This document shows, piece after piece, positions 7,875-16,461 of a DNA stretch of 64,000 bases (positions are counted from its first letter, which is position 1; each line of letters starts with the position of its first letter). A model generated the notes under the pieces. That model was not told the origin of the DNA. It saw only the letters and a list, made by a program, of their open reading frames with translations, and did no database searches. Source of the DNA: Lentzea albidocapillata (lineage in GTDB: Bacteria; Actinomycetota; Actinomycetes; Mycobacteriales; Pseudonocardiaceae); NCBI RefSeq assembly GCF_000719115.1, contig NZ_JOEA01000011.1, positions 62,001 through 126,000 of the forward strand, read 5' to 3'. The translations under genes and the position numbers were made by a program.

Positions 7875-8838
7875 GGATTTCCTGCTCTTCCTGAGCTGAG
7901 AGCCCGGCCTTGCGGGGCCGGTCCAACCCGAGGCCGCGCTCGTACTCCAGCGAGTCGAGCGCGGTCTCGGCCAGCGGCCTGACGCGCAGCCCGTTCGCCA
8001 GCGCGTTGCTGACGTCGCGGCCGACCATCTTGGCCCACTCCTGCGGCAGCCACAGCGGAAGCGACCGCGGCCCGCCCCACGGGTTGATCCCCAGTTCCTT
8101 GAGCACGCTCTCCTTGACGGGCACGAGCTGCGTCCCAGGCGGCGCCGTCGCCCCGGCGATCTCACCGATGGCCATCTGGAACGGCATGACCGGCCCCGTC
8201 GAGTCGTACGTGCCCGTCACCCGCTCCTCGGCCGCGAACACGATCCACTGCGCCAGGTCCCGCGCGTCGATGTGCTGGAACCCCAGGTCAGGGCTGTCCG
8301 GCACGACCACGCGCCCGCCCTGCGCCATCCGCGCGGGCCAGTACCCGAACCTGTCGCTCGGGTCGTCCGGCCCGGTGATGAGCCCGGCCCTGACGATGAA
8401 CTCGCGGCTCGCCACGGCCTCGCGGACCGCGTTCTCACTGGCCACCTTGACGCTGCCGTACCGCTCGGCCGTGAACTCCTCGGCCGGATCGTCCTCCAGC
8501 GGCGGCAGCAGTTCGTCGCTGCCCGTCGAGTGGTCCGCGTAGACCGAGATGCTGGACACGAACGTCCAGTGCGGCGTCGTCGCCCCGAACGCCTCCAGCG
8601 CGTCCCGCACCCAGTTCACCGAGTACTTCGACACGTCGATCACCGCGTCGAACTGCTCGCCGGCCAGCGTGTCGAACGCGCCGGGTTTGTTCCTGTCGAC
8701 CGGGATCAGGCGCGCGCCTTCCGGCACACCACCCGAGGCGCCGCGGGCCGCGCACACCACTTCGTGGCCCCGCCGGACCGCCTCCGCCGTGATGGCCTTG
8801 CTGAGGAACACGGTTCCGCCGAGCACGAGGATCTTCAT
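7858..8838 (-). CDS. NAD-dependent epimerase/dehydratase (extended SDR)
   Basis: The 326-residue Rossmann-fold protein starts MKILVLGGTVFLSKAITAEA, with the GxxxxxxG-type nucleotide loop typical of atypical extended SDRs. A VSSISVYAD strand and a following RYGSVKVASENAVREA helix take the place of the catalytic YxxxK motif. The later FQHIDARDLAQWIV segment is typical of isoflavone-reductase/RNA-binding-like epimerases annotated as NAD-dependent epimerases. The substrate is unknown. An in-frame ATG four codons upstream is an alternative start. The gene is convergent with the protease gene and divergent from the DUF3800-like gene; an inverted repeat lies in the divergent region. Confidence 0.8.
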   Translation of the reverse strand: MKILVLGGTVFLSKAITAEAVRRGHEVVCAARGASGGVPEGARLIPVDRNKPGAFDTLAGEQFDAVIDVSKYSVNWVRDALEAFGATTPHWTFVSSISVYADHSTGSDELLPPLEDDPAEEFTAERYGSVKVASENAVREAVASREFIVRAGLITGPDDPSDRFGYWPARMAQGGRVVVPDSPDLGFQHIDARDLAQWIVFAAEERVTGTYDSTGPVMPFQMAIGEIAGATAPPGTQLVPVKESVLKELGINPWGGPRSLPLWLPQEWAKMVGRDVSNALANGLRVRPLAETALDSLEYERGLGLDRPRKAGLSAQEEQEILTAVS

Positions 8839-8901
8839 GATCTCCAGCATCCGTCCGATCGGGCCGCGGTGCCACCGGTCTCGCTTTCGGCGAAATAGCT
8901 T

Positions 8902-8918
8902 GTTGGAATAGGTCCAAT
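8902..8918. promoter_or_regulatory. inverted repeat between divergent SDR and DUF3800-like genes
   Basis: GTTGGAataggTCCAAT is a six-base inverted repeat with a five-base centre, placed in the 149-base divergent intergenic region. It has the size of a dimeric repressor site, but no regulator gene is adjacent. A second, looser repeat (GATCG...CGATC) follows. Confidence 0.3.
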
Positions 8919-8987
8919 AACTGATCGTTCGGACCCGATCGGTTGGAGTTGCTGAACTGTTGTTCGCAACTTGCCGATGGACGTTCC

Positions 8988-9527
8988 GTGAGTGTGCACG
9001 CCTTCGTCGACGAGTCTCGGCGCAACGACACGTACCTGCTGGCGGTGGCTCTGGTGTCGCCAGGCCAGCTGACCAAACTGCGCAAGATGTTGATGAGGCT
9101 GCGCATGCCGAACCAACGCGAGTTGCACTTCAAGAAGGAGACCCCTGCTCGACGCAAACAGATCCTGTCCACTTTGGCGCCTGCCGTGGTTCACGTGGAC
9201 ATCTACCTCGCCTGCTGCCGCAAGGGAGAAGAGCGGGCAAGGCAGACCTGCGTTGCCCGGCTGACTGACGATGTCCTGAAAGTCGGCGTCACGCGGTTGG
9301 TGTTCGACAGCCGCGAGGTTCGCGACGACCACGATCTGTTGACCATCCGAACGACTCTCGGCAAGTCCTCGTGGGGCACGGGCTTGTTCTACGAGCACCT
9401 GCCCAGCGAGAACGATCCGTTGTTGTGGATCCCTGACATCGTCGCCTGGTGCTACGGCGCTGGCGGCGACTGGTTGCGCCGGGTCCAGCCGTTGATGGGC
9501 AACGTCATCGACACGAGGTTGCCCTAG
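8988..9527 (+). CDS. DUF3800-like protein
   Basis: The 179-residue protein begins with VSVHAFVDESRRNDTYLLAVALV, the strand and Asp-Glu-Ser motif of DUF3800 proteins, which are predicted to have an RNase H-like fold. The final WIPDIVAWCYGAGGDW segment corresponds to the conserved C-terminal Asp helix of that family. DUF3800 genes are often found in variable regions and near mobile or defence genes; here the gene stands alone between the epimerase and purS. I chose the GTG with GATGGACG upstream, although a TTG 15 codons earlier is in frame. Its function is unknown. The family call rests on pattern recognition and is moderate. Confidence 0.6.
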   Translation: MSVHAFVDESRRNDTYLLAVALVSPGQLTKLRKMLMRLRMPNQRELHFKKETPARRKQILSTLAPAVVHVDIYLACCRKGEERARQTCVARLTDDVLKVGVTRLVFDSREVRDDHDLLTIRTTLGKSSWGTGLFYEHLPSENDPLLWIPDIVAWCYGAGGDWLRRVQPLMGNVIDTRLP

Positions 9528-9757
9528 AAAGCGCGAAGCACGGCGGCCGACCGTCCGGACGGGCACCGTGCTCACTTCTCCGGCTTACGGGCCGAAGCTG
9601 ACACCAGATTACCAAACGGTCCCGCCGAAGCAAGCGCGTTCACCCGAAGGTGGACCGGTGACGATGTGCCCCCGAACACGTGTCGGGAGGATGAACGCAC
9701 AGGTCAGATAGGCTCTCGGGGTACCGCCAGCCCCTCAAAACACGGGAGCAGTCTGTC
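9528..9757 (+). other. non-coding region upstream of purS
   Basis: No gene is seen in these 230 bases. Just after the DUF3800-like stop there is an AGCACGG...CCGTGCT inverted repeat (9537-9572) enclosing the perfect 12-base palindrome CCGTCCGGACGG, which could act as a weak terminator. Further on, TAGGCT at 9709-9714 resembles the -10 hexamer of purC and would start a purSQL transcript near 9721. A GGGAG Shine-Dalgarno precedes purS. Confidence 0.35.
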
Positions 9758-9997
9758 GTGGCCCGAGTCGTCGTCGACGTCATGCCGAAGCCCGAAATTC
9801 TCGACCCCCAAGGCCAGGCGGTGGCGAACGCGCTGCCCCGTCTCGGCTTCGACGGCGTCACCGCCGTCCGTCAGGGCAAGCACTTCGAGCTGGAGGTCGC
9901 CGACGACGTCGACGACGCCACGCTCGCCAAGATCGCCGAGACCTTCCTCGCGAACCCCGTGATCGAGGACTGGACCGTGCGCAGGGTCGAGGCATGA
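9758..9997 (+). CDS. purS: phosphoribosylformylglycinamidine synthase, PurS subunit
   Basis: PurS is the small structural subunit that bridges PurQ and PurL in the three-part FGAM synthase of Gram-positive bacteria. The 79-residue protein has the family pattern [37 protein letters not shown] and [11 protein letters not shown]. The start is a GTG with GGGAG upstream. Its stop overlaps the purQ ATG (ATGA), and purQ overlaps purL in the same way, so the three are made as a translationally coupled operon. Confidence 0.96.
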   Translation: MARVVVDVMPKPEILDPQGQAVANALPRLGFDGVTAVRQGKHFELEVADDVDDATLAKIAETFLANPVIEDWTVRRVEA

Positions 9998-10665
9998 GGG
10001 TCGGGGTCATCACCTTCCCCGGCACCCTCGATGACGTCGACGCGCAGCGGGCGGTGAAATACGCCGATGGGGAAGCTGTGCCGTTGTGGCACGGGGATCA
10101 CGACCTCAAGGGCGTTGACGCGGTCATCGTGCCCGGCGGGTTCTCGTACGGCGACTATCTGCGGTGCGGCGCCATTGCGCGGTTCGCGCCCGTCATGCAG
10201 GAAGTGATCGAGGCCGCGAACAACGGGATGCCGGTTCTCGGCATCTGCAACGGCTTCCAGATCCTCGCCGAGGCGCATCTGCTGCCCGGCGCGCTCACCC
10301 GGAACCACAAGCTGCACTTCGTGTGCCGCGACCAGTGGCTGAAGGTCGAGAACACCAGCACCGCCTGGACGACCCGTTACGACGAGAACGCCGAGATCCT
10401 CGTGCCGTTGAAGTCGGGCGAGGGCGGCTACCAGGCCGACGAGGACACCCTCAAGGAACTGGAAGACAACGGCAGGGTCGTCTTCCGGTACGTCGGCGAC
10501 AACCCCAACGGCAGCCGCAACAACATCGCGGGCATCACCAACGCCAGGGGCAACGTCGTCGGCCTCATGCCGCACCCCGAGCACGCCATCGACGCGCTCA
10601 CCGGCCCCACGGACGACGGACTGGGCATGTTCCTGTCCCTGCTCGACACGGTGGTGAAGGCATGA
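9994..10665 (+). CDS. purQ: phosphoribosylformylglycinamidine synthase, glutamine amidotransferase subunit
   Basis: PurQ hydrolyses glutamine and passes ammonia to PurL for conversion of FGAR to FGAM. The 223-residue class I amidotransferase has the nucleophile Cys in [11 protein letters not shown] (about residue 86) and the His/Glu pair in [11 protein letters not shown] near the C-terminus. The oxyanion-loop sequence [18 protein letters not shown] is also present. It overlaps purS upstream and purL downstream by four bases each, in keeping with fixed stoichiometry of the complex. Confidence 0.97.
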   Translation: MRVGVITFPGTLDDVDAQRAVKYADGEAVPLWHGDHDLKGVDAVIVPGGFSYGDYLRCGAIARFAPVMQEVIEAANNGMPVLGICNGFQILAEAHLLPGALTRNHKLHFVCRDQWLKVENTSTAWTTRYDENAEILVPLKSGEGGYQADEDTLKELEDNGRVVFRYVGDNPNGSRNNIAGITNARGNVVGLMPHPEHAIDALTGPTDDGLGMFLSLLDTVVKA

Positions 10666-12920
10666 TCGACACCGTCAAGAACGCCGAGGCGACGCCTGAT
10701 CAGGAGCAGCCCTACCGGGAACTGGGCCTCAAGGACGACGAGTACGCGCGCATCAAGGAGATCCTCCAGCGCAGGCCAACCGACGCCGAGCTGGCGATGT
10801 ACTCGGTCATGTGGAGCGAGCACTGCTCCTACAAGTCGTCCAAGGTGCACCTGAAGTACTTCGGCGACACCACGACCGACGAGATGCGCAGCAAGATGCT
10901 CGCGGGCATCGGCGAGAACGCCGGCGTCGTCGACGTCGGTGACGGCTGGGCCGTGACGTTCAAGGTCGAGAGCCACAACCACCCGTCGTACGTCGAGCCC
11001 TACCAGGGCGCCGCGACGGGCGTCGGCGGCATCGTGCGCGACATCCTCGCGATGGGCGCGCGGCCGCTCGCCGTCATGGACCCGCTGCGGTTCGGCAGGC
11101 CCGACGCCGAGGACACGAAGCGCGTCCTGCCCGGCATCGTCGCGGGCGTCGGCGGCTACGGGAACTGCCTCGGCCTGCCGAACATCGGCGGCGAGGTCGT
11201 GTTCGACGAGTCCTACCAGGGCAACCCGCTGGTCAACGCCCTGTGCGTCGGCGCGATGCGGGTCGAGGACCTGCACCTCGCGCACGCGAGCGGCACCGGC
11301 AACAAGGTCATCCTCTACGGCGCGCGCACCGGCCTCGACGGCATCGGCGGCGTGAGCGTCCTGGCGAGCGAGACGTTCGACGACACCGCCGGCAAGCGCA
11401 AGAAGCTGCCGAGCGTGCAGGTCGGCGACCCGTTCACCGAGAAGGTGCTGATCGAGTGCTCGCTCGAGCTCTTCGAGAAGGGCATCGTCGCCGGCATCCA
11501 GGACCTCGGCGGCGCGGGCCTGTCCTGCGCGACGTCCGAGCTGGCGTCCGCGGGCGACGGCGGCATGCATGTCCGGCTCGACCGCGTGCCGTTGCGGGCC
11601 ACCGGCATGACCCCGGCCGAGATCCTCTCCAGCGAGTCCCAGGAACGCATGTGCGCGGTGGTCGAACCGGCCAACGTCGCGGCGTTCATGGAGGTCTGCG
11701 CGAAGTGGGACGTCATCGCCACCGAGATCGGTGAGGTGACGGAAGGCGACCGCCTGGTCATCACCTACCACGACGAGGTCGTCGTCGACGTGCCTCCGCG
11801 CACGGTCGCGCACGAGGGCCCGGTCTACCACCGGCCGATCCAGCGCCCCGCAGACCAGGACGCACTGCAGGCGAACACGCCGGACAGCCTTCCGCGGCCG
11901 GCCGGGGACGAGCTGCTCGCGTTGGTCAAGACGATGGCGGCCAGCCCCAACCTGGCCTCCAAGAAGTGGGTCACGCAGCAGTACGACCGCTACGTCCGCG
12001 GCGGCACGGTCCTCGCGCAGCCGAGCGACAGCGGCATGATCCGCATCGACGAGGAGACGGGCCGCGGCGTGGCCCTCTCCACGGACTGCAACGGCCGCTA
12101 CACGAAACTTGACCCGTACGAGGGCGCGAAGCTGGCGCTGGCCGAGGCCTACCGCAACGTCGCGGCCACGGGCGCCACCCCGGTCGCCGTCACGAACTGC
12201 CTCAACTTCGGCTCGCCGGAGGACCCGGCGGTCATGTGGCAGTTCGAGCAGGCCGTGAAGGGCCTCGCGGACGGCTGCGCCGAGCTCGGCATCCCGGTGA
12301 CCGGCGGCAACGTCAGCTTCTACAACCAGACCGGCTCCACGGCGATCCTGCCGACGCCGGTCGTGGGCGTGCTGGGCGTCATCGACGACGTGCGGCGCCG
12401 CATCCCGACCGGGATCGGGGCCGAGGCCGGCGAGACGCTGCTGCTGCTCGGCGAGACGCACGACGAGTTCGGCGGGTCGGAGTGGGCGCACCACGTCCAC
12501 GGCCACCTGGGCGGACTGCCGCCGAAGGCCGACCTCAAGCGGGAGAAGCTGCTCGGCGAGATCCTCGTCGCCGGCTCGCGTGACGGCATGGTCTCCGCCG
12601 CGCACGACCTCTCCGAGGGTGGCCTGGCGCAGGCCCTGGTCGAGACGTGCCTGATCGGCGAGGTGGGCGCGCGGGTCTTCCTCGAGGGCGACCTGTTCAC
12701 CGCGCTGTTCAGCGAGTCCGCCGGCCGCGTGCTGGTCGCCGTGCCGCGCACCGAGGAACAGCGTTTCGTCGACATGTGCACCGCCCGCCGCCTGCCGTGG
12801 CGCAAGGTCGGCGTCGTCGACCCGGAGTCGAACGCCCTGGAGGTCCAGGGCCTCGGCGAACTCCCGCTGGACGAACTCCGTGAAGCCTGGGAGGGCACCC
12901 TCCCGGCGTTGTTCGGCTGA
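10662..12920 (+). CDS. purL: phosphoribosylformylglycinamidine synthase, PurL synthetase subunit
   Basis: This 752-residue small-type PurL is the ATP-dependent synthetase of FGAM synthase, working with PurS and PurQ. It has the expected tandem AIRS-like halves. Landmarks are [57 protein letters not shown] and, in the second half, [16 protein letters not shown] and [15 protein letters not shown]. The ATG overlapping the purQ stop gives a start that agrees with the family; a longer open frame upstream is only the shifted purQ frame. A strong terminator hairpin follows the stop within ten bases. Confidence 0.97.
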   Translation: MIDTVKNAEATPDQEQPYRELGLKDDEYARIKEILQRRPTDAELAMYSVMWSEHCSYKSSKVHLKYFGDTTTDEMRSKMLAGIGENAGVVDVGDGWAVTFKVESHNHPSYVEPYQGAATGVGGIVRDILAMGARPLAVMDPLRFGRPDAEDTKRVLPGIVAGVGGYGNCLGLPNIGGEVVFDESYQGNPLVNALCVGAMRVEDLHLAHASGTGNKVILYGARTGLDGIGGVSVLASETFDDTAGKRKKLPSVQVGDPFTEKVLIECSLELFEKGIVAGIQDLGGAGLSCATSELASAGDGGMHVRLDRVPLRATGMTPAEILSSESQERMCAVVEPANVAAFMEVCAKWDVIATEIGEVTEGDRLVITYHDEVVVDVPPRTVAHEGPVYHRPIQRPADQDALQANTPDSLPRPAGDELLALVKTMAASPNLASKKWVTQQYDRYVRGGTVLAQPSDSGMIRIDEETGRGVALSTDCNGRYTKLDPYEGAKLALAEAYRNVAATGATPVAVTNCLNFGSPEDPAVMWQFEQAVKGLADGCAELGIPVTGGNVSFYNQTGSTAILPTPVVGVLGVIDDVRRRIPTGIGAEAGETLLLLGETHDEFGGSEWAHHVHGHLGGLPPKADLKREKLLGEILVAGSRDGMVSAAHDLSEGGLAQALVETCLIGEVGARVFLEGDLFTALFSESAGRVLVAVPRTEEQRFVDMCTARRLPWRKVGVVDPESNALEVQGLGELPLDELREAWEGTLPALFG

Positions 12921-12925
12921 GCATG

Positions 12926-12952
12926 AAGGGCCCCGTCGCCGACGGGGCCCTT
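12926..12952. terminator. terminator after purL
   Basis: AAGGGCCCCGTC and GACGGGGCCCTT form a perfect 12-base-pair stem with a three-base loop. It sits between purL and the convergent muramidase gene, so it can stop transcription from both sides; no long T run is present, as is common in actinobacteria. Confidence 0.9.
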
Positions 12953-12953
12953 C

Positions 12954-13748
12954 TCAGCTCGCCGCGATCCGCTGCAGCTGCTCGAACCTGCCGTTGAACA
13001 GGTTCTGGTCACCGGGGAAGAGCCCGGCCGCCTGCCACTGCCAGATCGTGTGGAAGTCGAACCCGGCCGGCAACGCGCCGAGCCTCGAGCTGTAGTGCGC
13101 GATCCACAGCGGGTTGTTGTCGCCGAACTTCACCGAGCCGCCGACGCACTTGTTCCACCAGTTCGTGGACGTGTAGATCGCCGGATAACGCTTGGTGCGC
13201 GCGTAGACCGTGTCGCTGAACTCCTTGACCCACGCCGTCATCGCGGTCTGGTTCATGTTGTAGCAAGTGTCGCCGTACGGGTTGTACTCCATGTCGAGCG
13301 CGGGCGGCAGCGTCTTGCCGTCGGGCGACCATCCGCCGCCGTTCTCGACGAAGAAGTTCGCCTGCTGCACGCCGTTGGCGCGGTCCGGCAGTGCGAAGTG
13401 GTACGCCCCGCGGATCATGCCGATGTTCAGGGAACCGTTGTACTGCTGGGTGAACTTCGGGTTCCGGTAGTGGACGCCCTCGGTCGCCTTGACGTAGGTG
13501 AACCGGGCACCTTTGTCCCAGGCGGACTTCCAGTCGACATCGCCCTGGTGGCTGCTCACGTCCATGCCGGGAACCTTGCCCTCGGTGGGCGGTGACTCCG
13601 AATCCGCACGAAGGTCGCCCGTGCCTTCGTGTTTGAGGATCTGGGAACCCGCGGTGTGGTCCGCGGAGCCCTCGGGCAAGGGCGCCGCGGACGCGGGTGC
13701 CGGCGTCATGCCGGCGACGATCGCCACGATGCTGATCAAGGTCCGCAT
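12954..13748 (-). CDS. secreted glycoside hydrolase family 25 muramidase
   Basis: The 264-residue protein has a signal peptide (MRTLISIVAIVAGMTPAPASAA), a short linker and a GH25 (Chalaropsis-type) lysozyme domain from about residue 60. The family opens with GMDVSSHQGDVDW, carrying one catalytic-site Asp, and has the DxE pair in PALDMEYNP. Other landmarks are TYVKATEGVHYRNPKF, RGAYHFALP and the terminal WQWQAAGLFPGDQNLFNG. The enzyme should cleave the beta-1,4 bond between N-acetylmuramic acid and N-acetylglucosamine in peptidoglycan outside the cell. It may act in wall turnover or against competitors. It is followed by the purL terminator on its 3' side. Confidence 0.92.
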   Translation of the reverse strand: MRTLISIVAIVAGMTPAPASAAPLPEGSADHTAGSQILKHEGTGDLRADSESPPTEGKVPGMDVSSHQGDVDWKSAWDKGARFTYVKATEGVHYRNPKFTQQYNGSLNIGMIRGAYHFALPDRANGVQQANFFVENGGGWSPDGKTLPPALDMEYNPYGDTCYNMNQTAMTAWVKEFSDTVYARTKRYPAIYTSTNWWNKCVGGSVKFGDNNPLWIAHYSSRLGALPAGFDFHTIWQWQAAGLFPGDQNLFNGRFEQLQRIAAS

Positions 13749-13790
13749 GGACTAGATCGTGCGACCATTTGTCCCAATTTGCTACCTGGG

Positions 13791-14630
13791 TCACCCGTCC
13801 AGGCGGGACAGTTCCTCGGCGGACAACTCCAGGTGGGTGGCGGAGGCCGAATCACGGATGCTCGCCGGTCGAGAAGCACCCGGAATGGGGACTACCACTT
13901 CGGACTTCGCGAGCATCCACGCGAGACAGACCTGGTGGGCACTCACACCGTGGGCGTCGCCGACCTCCTTGAACGGACCGCTCAGCGCGCCCGCCTTGCC
14001 GATCCCGCCGAACGGGCTCCACGGCAGGAACGCGATGCCGAGCTTCGCGCACAGCTCCAGCTCGGGTTCGCTCGACCGGAACACCGGCGAGAACTGGTTC
14101 TGCACGGCCGCGAGCCGTCCGCCGAGGATGTCGTTGGCGAGCACGATCTCATCCGGGTCGAAGTTCGAGACACCGGCGTAGCGGATCTTGCCGCTGTCCA
14201 GCAGCTCCTTCAGCGCGCCGACCGACTCCGCGATCGGCGTCTTCGGGTCCGGCCGGTGGAACTGGTACAGGAAGATCTGGTCCACGCCGAGCCGTTGCAA
14301 CGACCCGTCGACCGCGCGACGCAGGTACTCCGGCCGTCCGTCGAGCTCCCAGCCGCCGCCCGGCACGCGCGTGTGCCCGCCCTTGGTCGCCACGAACACC
14401 TCTTCGGAACGGCCGCGCAGCCCTTCGGCGATGAGCGACTCGTTGTGCCCGAAGTCGGTGTCGTCGAGCGAGTAGGCGTCGGCGGTGTCGATGAACGTCA
14501 CGCCCGCGTCCAGTGCGGCGTGGATGGTCTCGATCGCCTGCGCGCGCTCCGGCCTCCCCTGCACGGAGATGGGCATGCCGCCCAGGCCGATGGCGCTGAC
14601 TTCCACTTCTCCGATACGACGCTTCTGCAT
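13791..14630 (-). CDS. aldo/keto reductase
   Basis: The 279-residue TIM-barrel NADPH-dependent oxidoreductase has the AKR landmarks MQKRRIGEVEVSAIGLGG, FIDTADAYSLDDTDFGHNE (catalytic Asp and Tyr), the VATKGG lysine, and the IFLYQFHRPDP stretch carrying the active-site His. The C-terminal VVVPIPGASRPASI binds the cofactor phosphate. The ATG giving MQKRRIG is preferred; a GTG three codons upstream is in frame. Its substrate is not known. It is divergent from a LysR regulator gene 78 bases away, the classic layout for a LysR protein and its target. Confidence 0.88.
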   Translation of the reverse strand: MQKRRIGEVEVSAIGLGGMPISVQGRPERAQAIETIHAALDAGVTFIDTADAYSLDDTDFGHNESLIAEGLRGRSEEVFVATKGGHTRVPGGGWELDGRPEYLRRAVDGSLQRLGVDQIFLYQFHRPDPKTPIAESVGALKELLDSGKIRYAGVSNFDPDEIVLANDILGGRLAAVQNQFSPVFRSSEPELELCAKLGIAFLPWSPFGGIGKAGALSGPFKEVGDAHGVSAHQVCLAWMLAKSEVVVPIPGASRPASIRDSASATHLELSAEELSRLDG

Positions 14631-14708
14631 GCACTCCACTCTGGACCCTGGCGATTAAGCTGTCCAACGCAGAGAACTGATCTCATTGAGCACTGCGGGT
14701 GATGAATC

Positions 14709-15608
14709 GTGGAACTCAGACAGCTCGAACACTTCCTCGCGGTCGCCGAGGAGTGCCACTTCACGCGGGCCGCGCACCGGCTGCACATCGCCCAGTCGGG
14801 TCTCTCGGCATCGATCCGCGCGCTGGAGGTCGAGCTGGGCGCGCCGTTGTTCCTGCGCACCACCCGCCAGGTCGAGCTGACCCAGGCCGGACGGGCGCTG
14901 CTGCCCGAGGCGCGCAGGGCGTTGAGCAGCATCTCCTCCGCCAGGGACGCGGTCGCCGCCGTCCAGGGGCTGCTGCGCGGCACGTTGTCCGTCGGCAGCC
15001 TGCAGTGCCTGCACGTCGTGCACCTGCCCGCGGTGCTGGCGCGGTTCCACGAGCTGCACCCCGGCGTGGAGATCAGGATGCGCCAGTCCGGCAACGCCGA
15101 ACTGGTCGAGGAGGTGCGCGCGGGCAGGCTCGACCTCGCGTTCGTCACCCGTCAGCACAAGATGGCGGACGACCTACGGGTGTCCACTTTGTCCAGTGAA
15201 CCGCTCGTGCTCGCCTGCGCGCCGGAAAGTCCGTTCGCCACCAGGGACTCCGTCGAACTCGCCGAGCTGGCGGGTCAGTCGTTCGTCGACTTCAACGCCG
15301 ACTGGGGCACGCGCGACGAGGTCGACCGCACGCTGGCCGCCGCCGGGGTCGAGCGGCACGTCGCCGTCGAGGTCAACGACGTGCACTCACTTCTTGACTT
15401 CGTCGGGTTCGGTCTCGGGGTTGCGCTCGTTCCCCAGTCCTTCGCGGGAAAATCGGACCTTGTCCAGTTCCTCGGGCTTCGCGGCGACGTAGACGTCCCC
15501 TTCGCGGAAACGGTCGTCGTCACCGGGCACACCGTCGGCGCGGCCGCCGGGGAGTTGCTGGACATGGTCTTCGAGGCGCGGGCGGGCCGGCTCCGGGTCG
15601 CCGGATAG
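14709..15608 (+). CDS. LysR-family transcriptional regulator
   Basis: The 299-residue protein has an N-terminal winged helix-turn-helix (VELRQLEHFLAVAEECHFTRAAHRLHIAQSGLSASIRALE, shown here only as the usual LysR opening at residues 1-60) and a periplasmic-binding-like effector domain from about residue 90. It probably controls the divergent aldo/keto reductase gene in response to an unknown small molecule. The start is GTG. The last 222 bases of the gene are also open on the other strand, where they encode the C-terminal part of a membrane protein; the LysR domain looks full length, so both reading frames may be real. Confidence 0.88.
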   Translation: MELRQLEHFLAVAEECHFTRAAHRLHIAQSGLSASIRALEVELGAPLFLRTTRQVELTQAGRALLPEARRALSSISSARDAVAAVQGLLRGTLSVGSLQCLHVVHLPAVLARFHELHPGVEIRMRQSGNAELVEEVRAGRLDLAFVTRQHKMADDLRVSTLSSEPLVLACAPESPFATRDSVELAELAGQSFVDFNADWGTRDEVDRTLAAAGVERHVAVEVNDVHSLLDFVGFGLGVALVPQSFAGKSDLVQFLGLRGDVDVPFAETVVVTGHTVGAAAGELLDMVFEARAGRLRVAG

Positions 15609-16460
15609 CGCCCAGCCCGCGTGCGTGGTCCGCATCGCCGTGCCGGGCAGCACCTCCAGCTTGCCCGTCTGCTTCGGCGGCGGTGGGTCGGTGAGCGCGA
15701 GGAACGTGCCGACCGTCGTGGTGCGGAAGTCGACCTCGCCCTTGAACGTGGCCTCGGTGAACGCGAGGCCGCCGCCGAACTTCGTCTCCGTGATGGTCAG
15801 CCGCCCGTGGAAGGTGGCACCGGAGAAGAGGGTGGGCTTGCGGATGTCCATGCGTGGCAACGTGGTGATGCCGTAGAACTGGGCCCGGCGCGCGGTGAAC
15901 CTGTTGACCCGCCTGCCGTCCAGCTGGAAGTACTCCAGGGCGGCACCGGTCAGGTCGAGGTCGTAGTGGATCTTCTTCTTGTCACCCCACGAGAGCAGGT
16001 CGCGGATCAGCCGCTGCGCGGTGCGCCGGACCTGCTGCTCCCGCTGGTCCTCTGGCTGCGCTTTGACGAAGACCGTGTCCGGGTCGGCGCCGTTCTCGTC
16101 CCAGGACAGGTGGTGGAACGGCCGGCGCAGGTACGCGCACAGGACGTCGAGGACGGTCTGCGTGTAGCGCGGCGTGGAGTTCGCCAGCCACACCAGCGAA
16201 TGCATCGCGCCCACCCGCACCTGGTCGGCCTCGTTGCCGAGCATCTCGACCGAGCGCGCGAACCGTTCGTCGGCGACCTTCTCGCTCTCCAGGGTGTGCT
16301 TGCGGTCGTTGAGCCACAACGCGTACAGCGCGACGACCGCACCGCCCGCGACACCGGCGGTCTTCACGATCTCGACCGCCGGCGCCTTGAACACCGCGAG
16401 GAGGACAGCCGTCGCCGCGGTGACCATGGCGGCCGAGATGACTGCGAAAAGCCACTGCAC
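15387..16460 (-). CDS. membrane protein of a pentapeptide-repeat-like family, second of a tandem pair
   Basis: This 357-residue protein has an N-terminal transmembrane helix (about 5-24) and a second hydrophobic segment (VAGGAVVALYALWLNDR). A helical stretch with the ARM/HEAT-like VRVGAMHSLVWLA follows at about 85-97, then a beta-helix-like region with pentapeptide-style repeats (LTGAALEYFQL, FSGATFHGRLTI, FTEATFKGEVDF). The C-terminal 75 residues have no recognisable fold and are antisense to the LysR gene. The GTG start lies one base after the stop of the upstream paralogue, so the pair is co-translated. The function is unknown; a scaffold or signalling role is a guess. A third relative lies at 57.5 kb. 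Confidence 0.7.
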   Translation of the reverse strand: MQWLFAVISAAMVTAATAVLLAVFKAPAVEIVKTAGVAGGAVVALYALWLNDRKHTLESEKVADERFARSVEMLGNEADQVRVGAMHSLVWLANSTPRYTQTVLDVLCAYLRRPFHHLSWDENGADPDTVFVKAQPEDQREQQVRRTAQRLIRDLLSWGDKKKIHYDLDLTGAALEYFQLDGRRVNRFTARRAQFYGITTLPRMDIRKPTLFSGATFHGRLTITETKFGGGLAFTEATFKGEVDFRTTTVGTFLALTDPPPPKQTGKLEVLPGTAMRTTHAGWALSGDPEPARPRLEDHVQQLPGGRADGVPGDDDRFREGDVYVAAKPEELDKVRFSREGLGNERNPETEPDEVKK

Positions 16461-16461
16461 G

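Noticed and set aside
9537..9572. Hairpin before purS considered as a purine riboswitch
   Set aside because: It lies directly after the previous stop and far from the purS start, shows only a simple inverted repeat, and lacks the conserved bases of a purine aptamer.
10428..12605. A 725-codon minus-strand frame opposite purL
   Set aside because: Shadow of a conserved housekeeping gene; no start signal and no recognisable domain.
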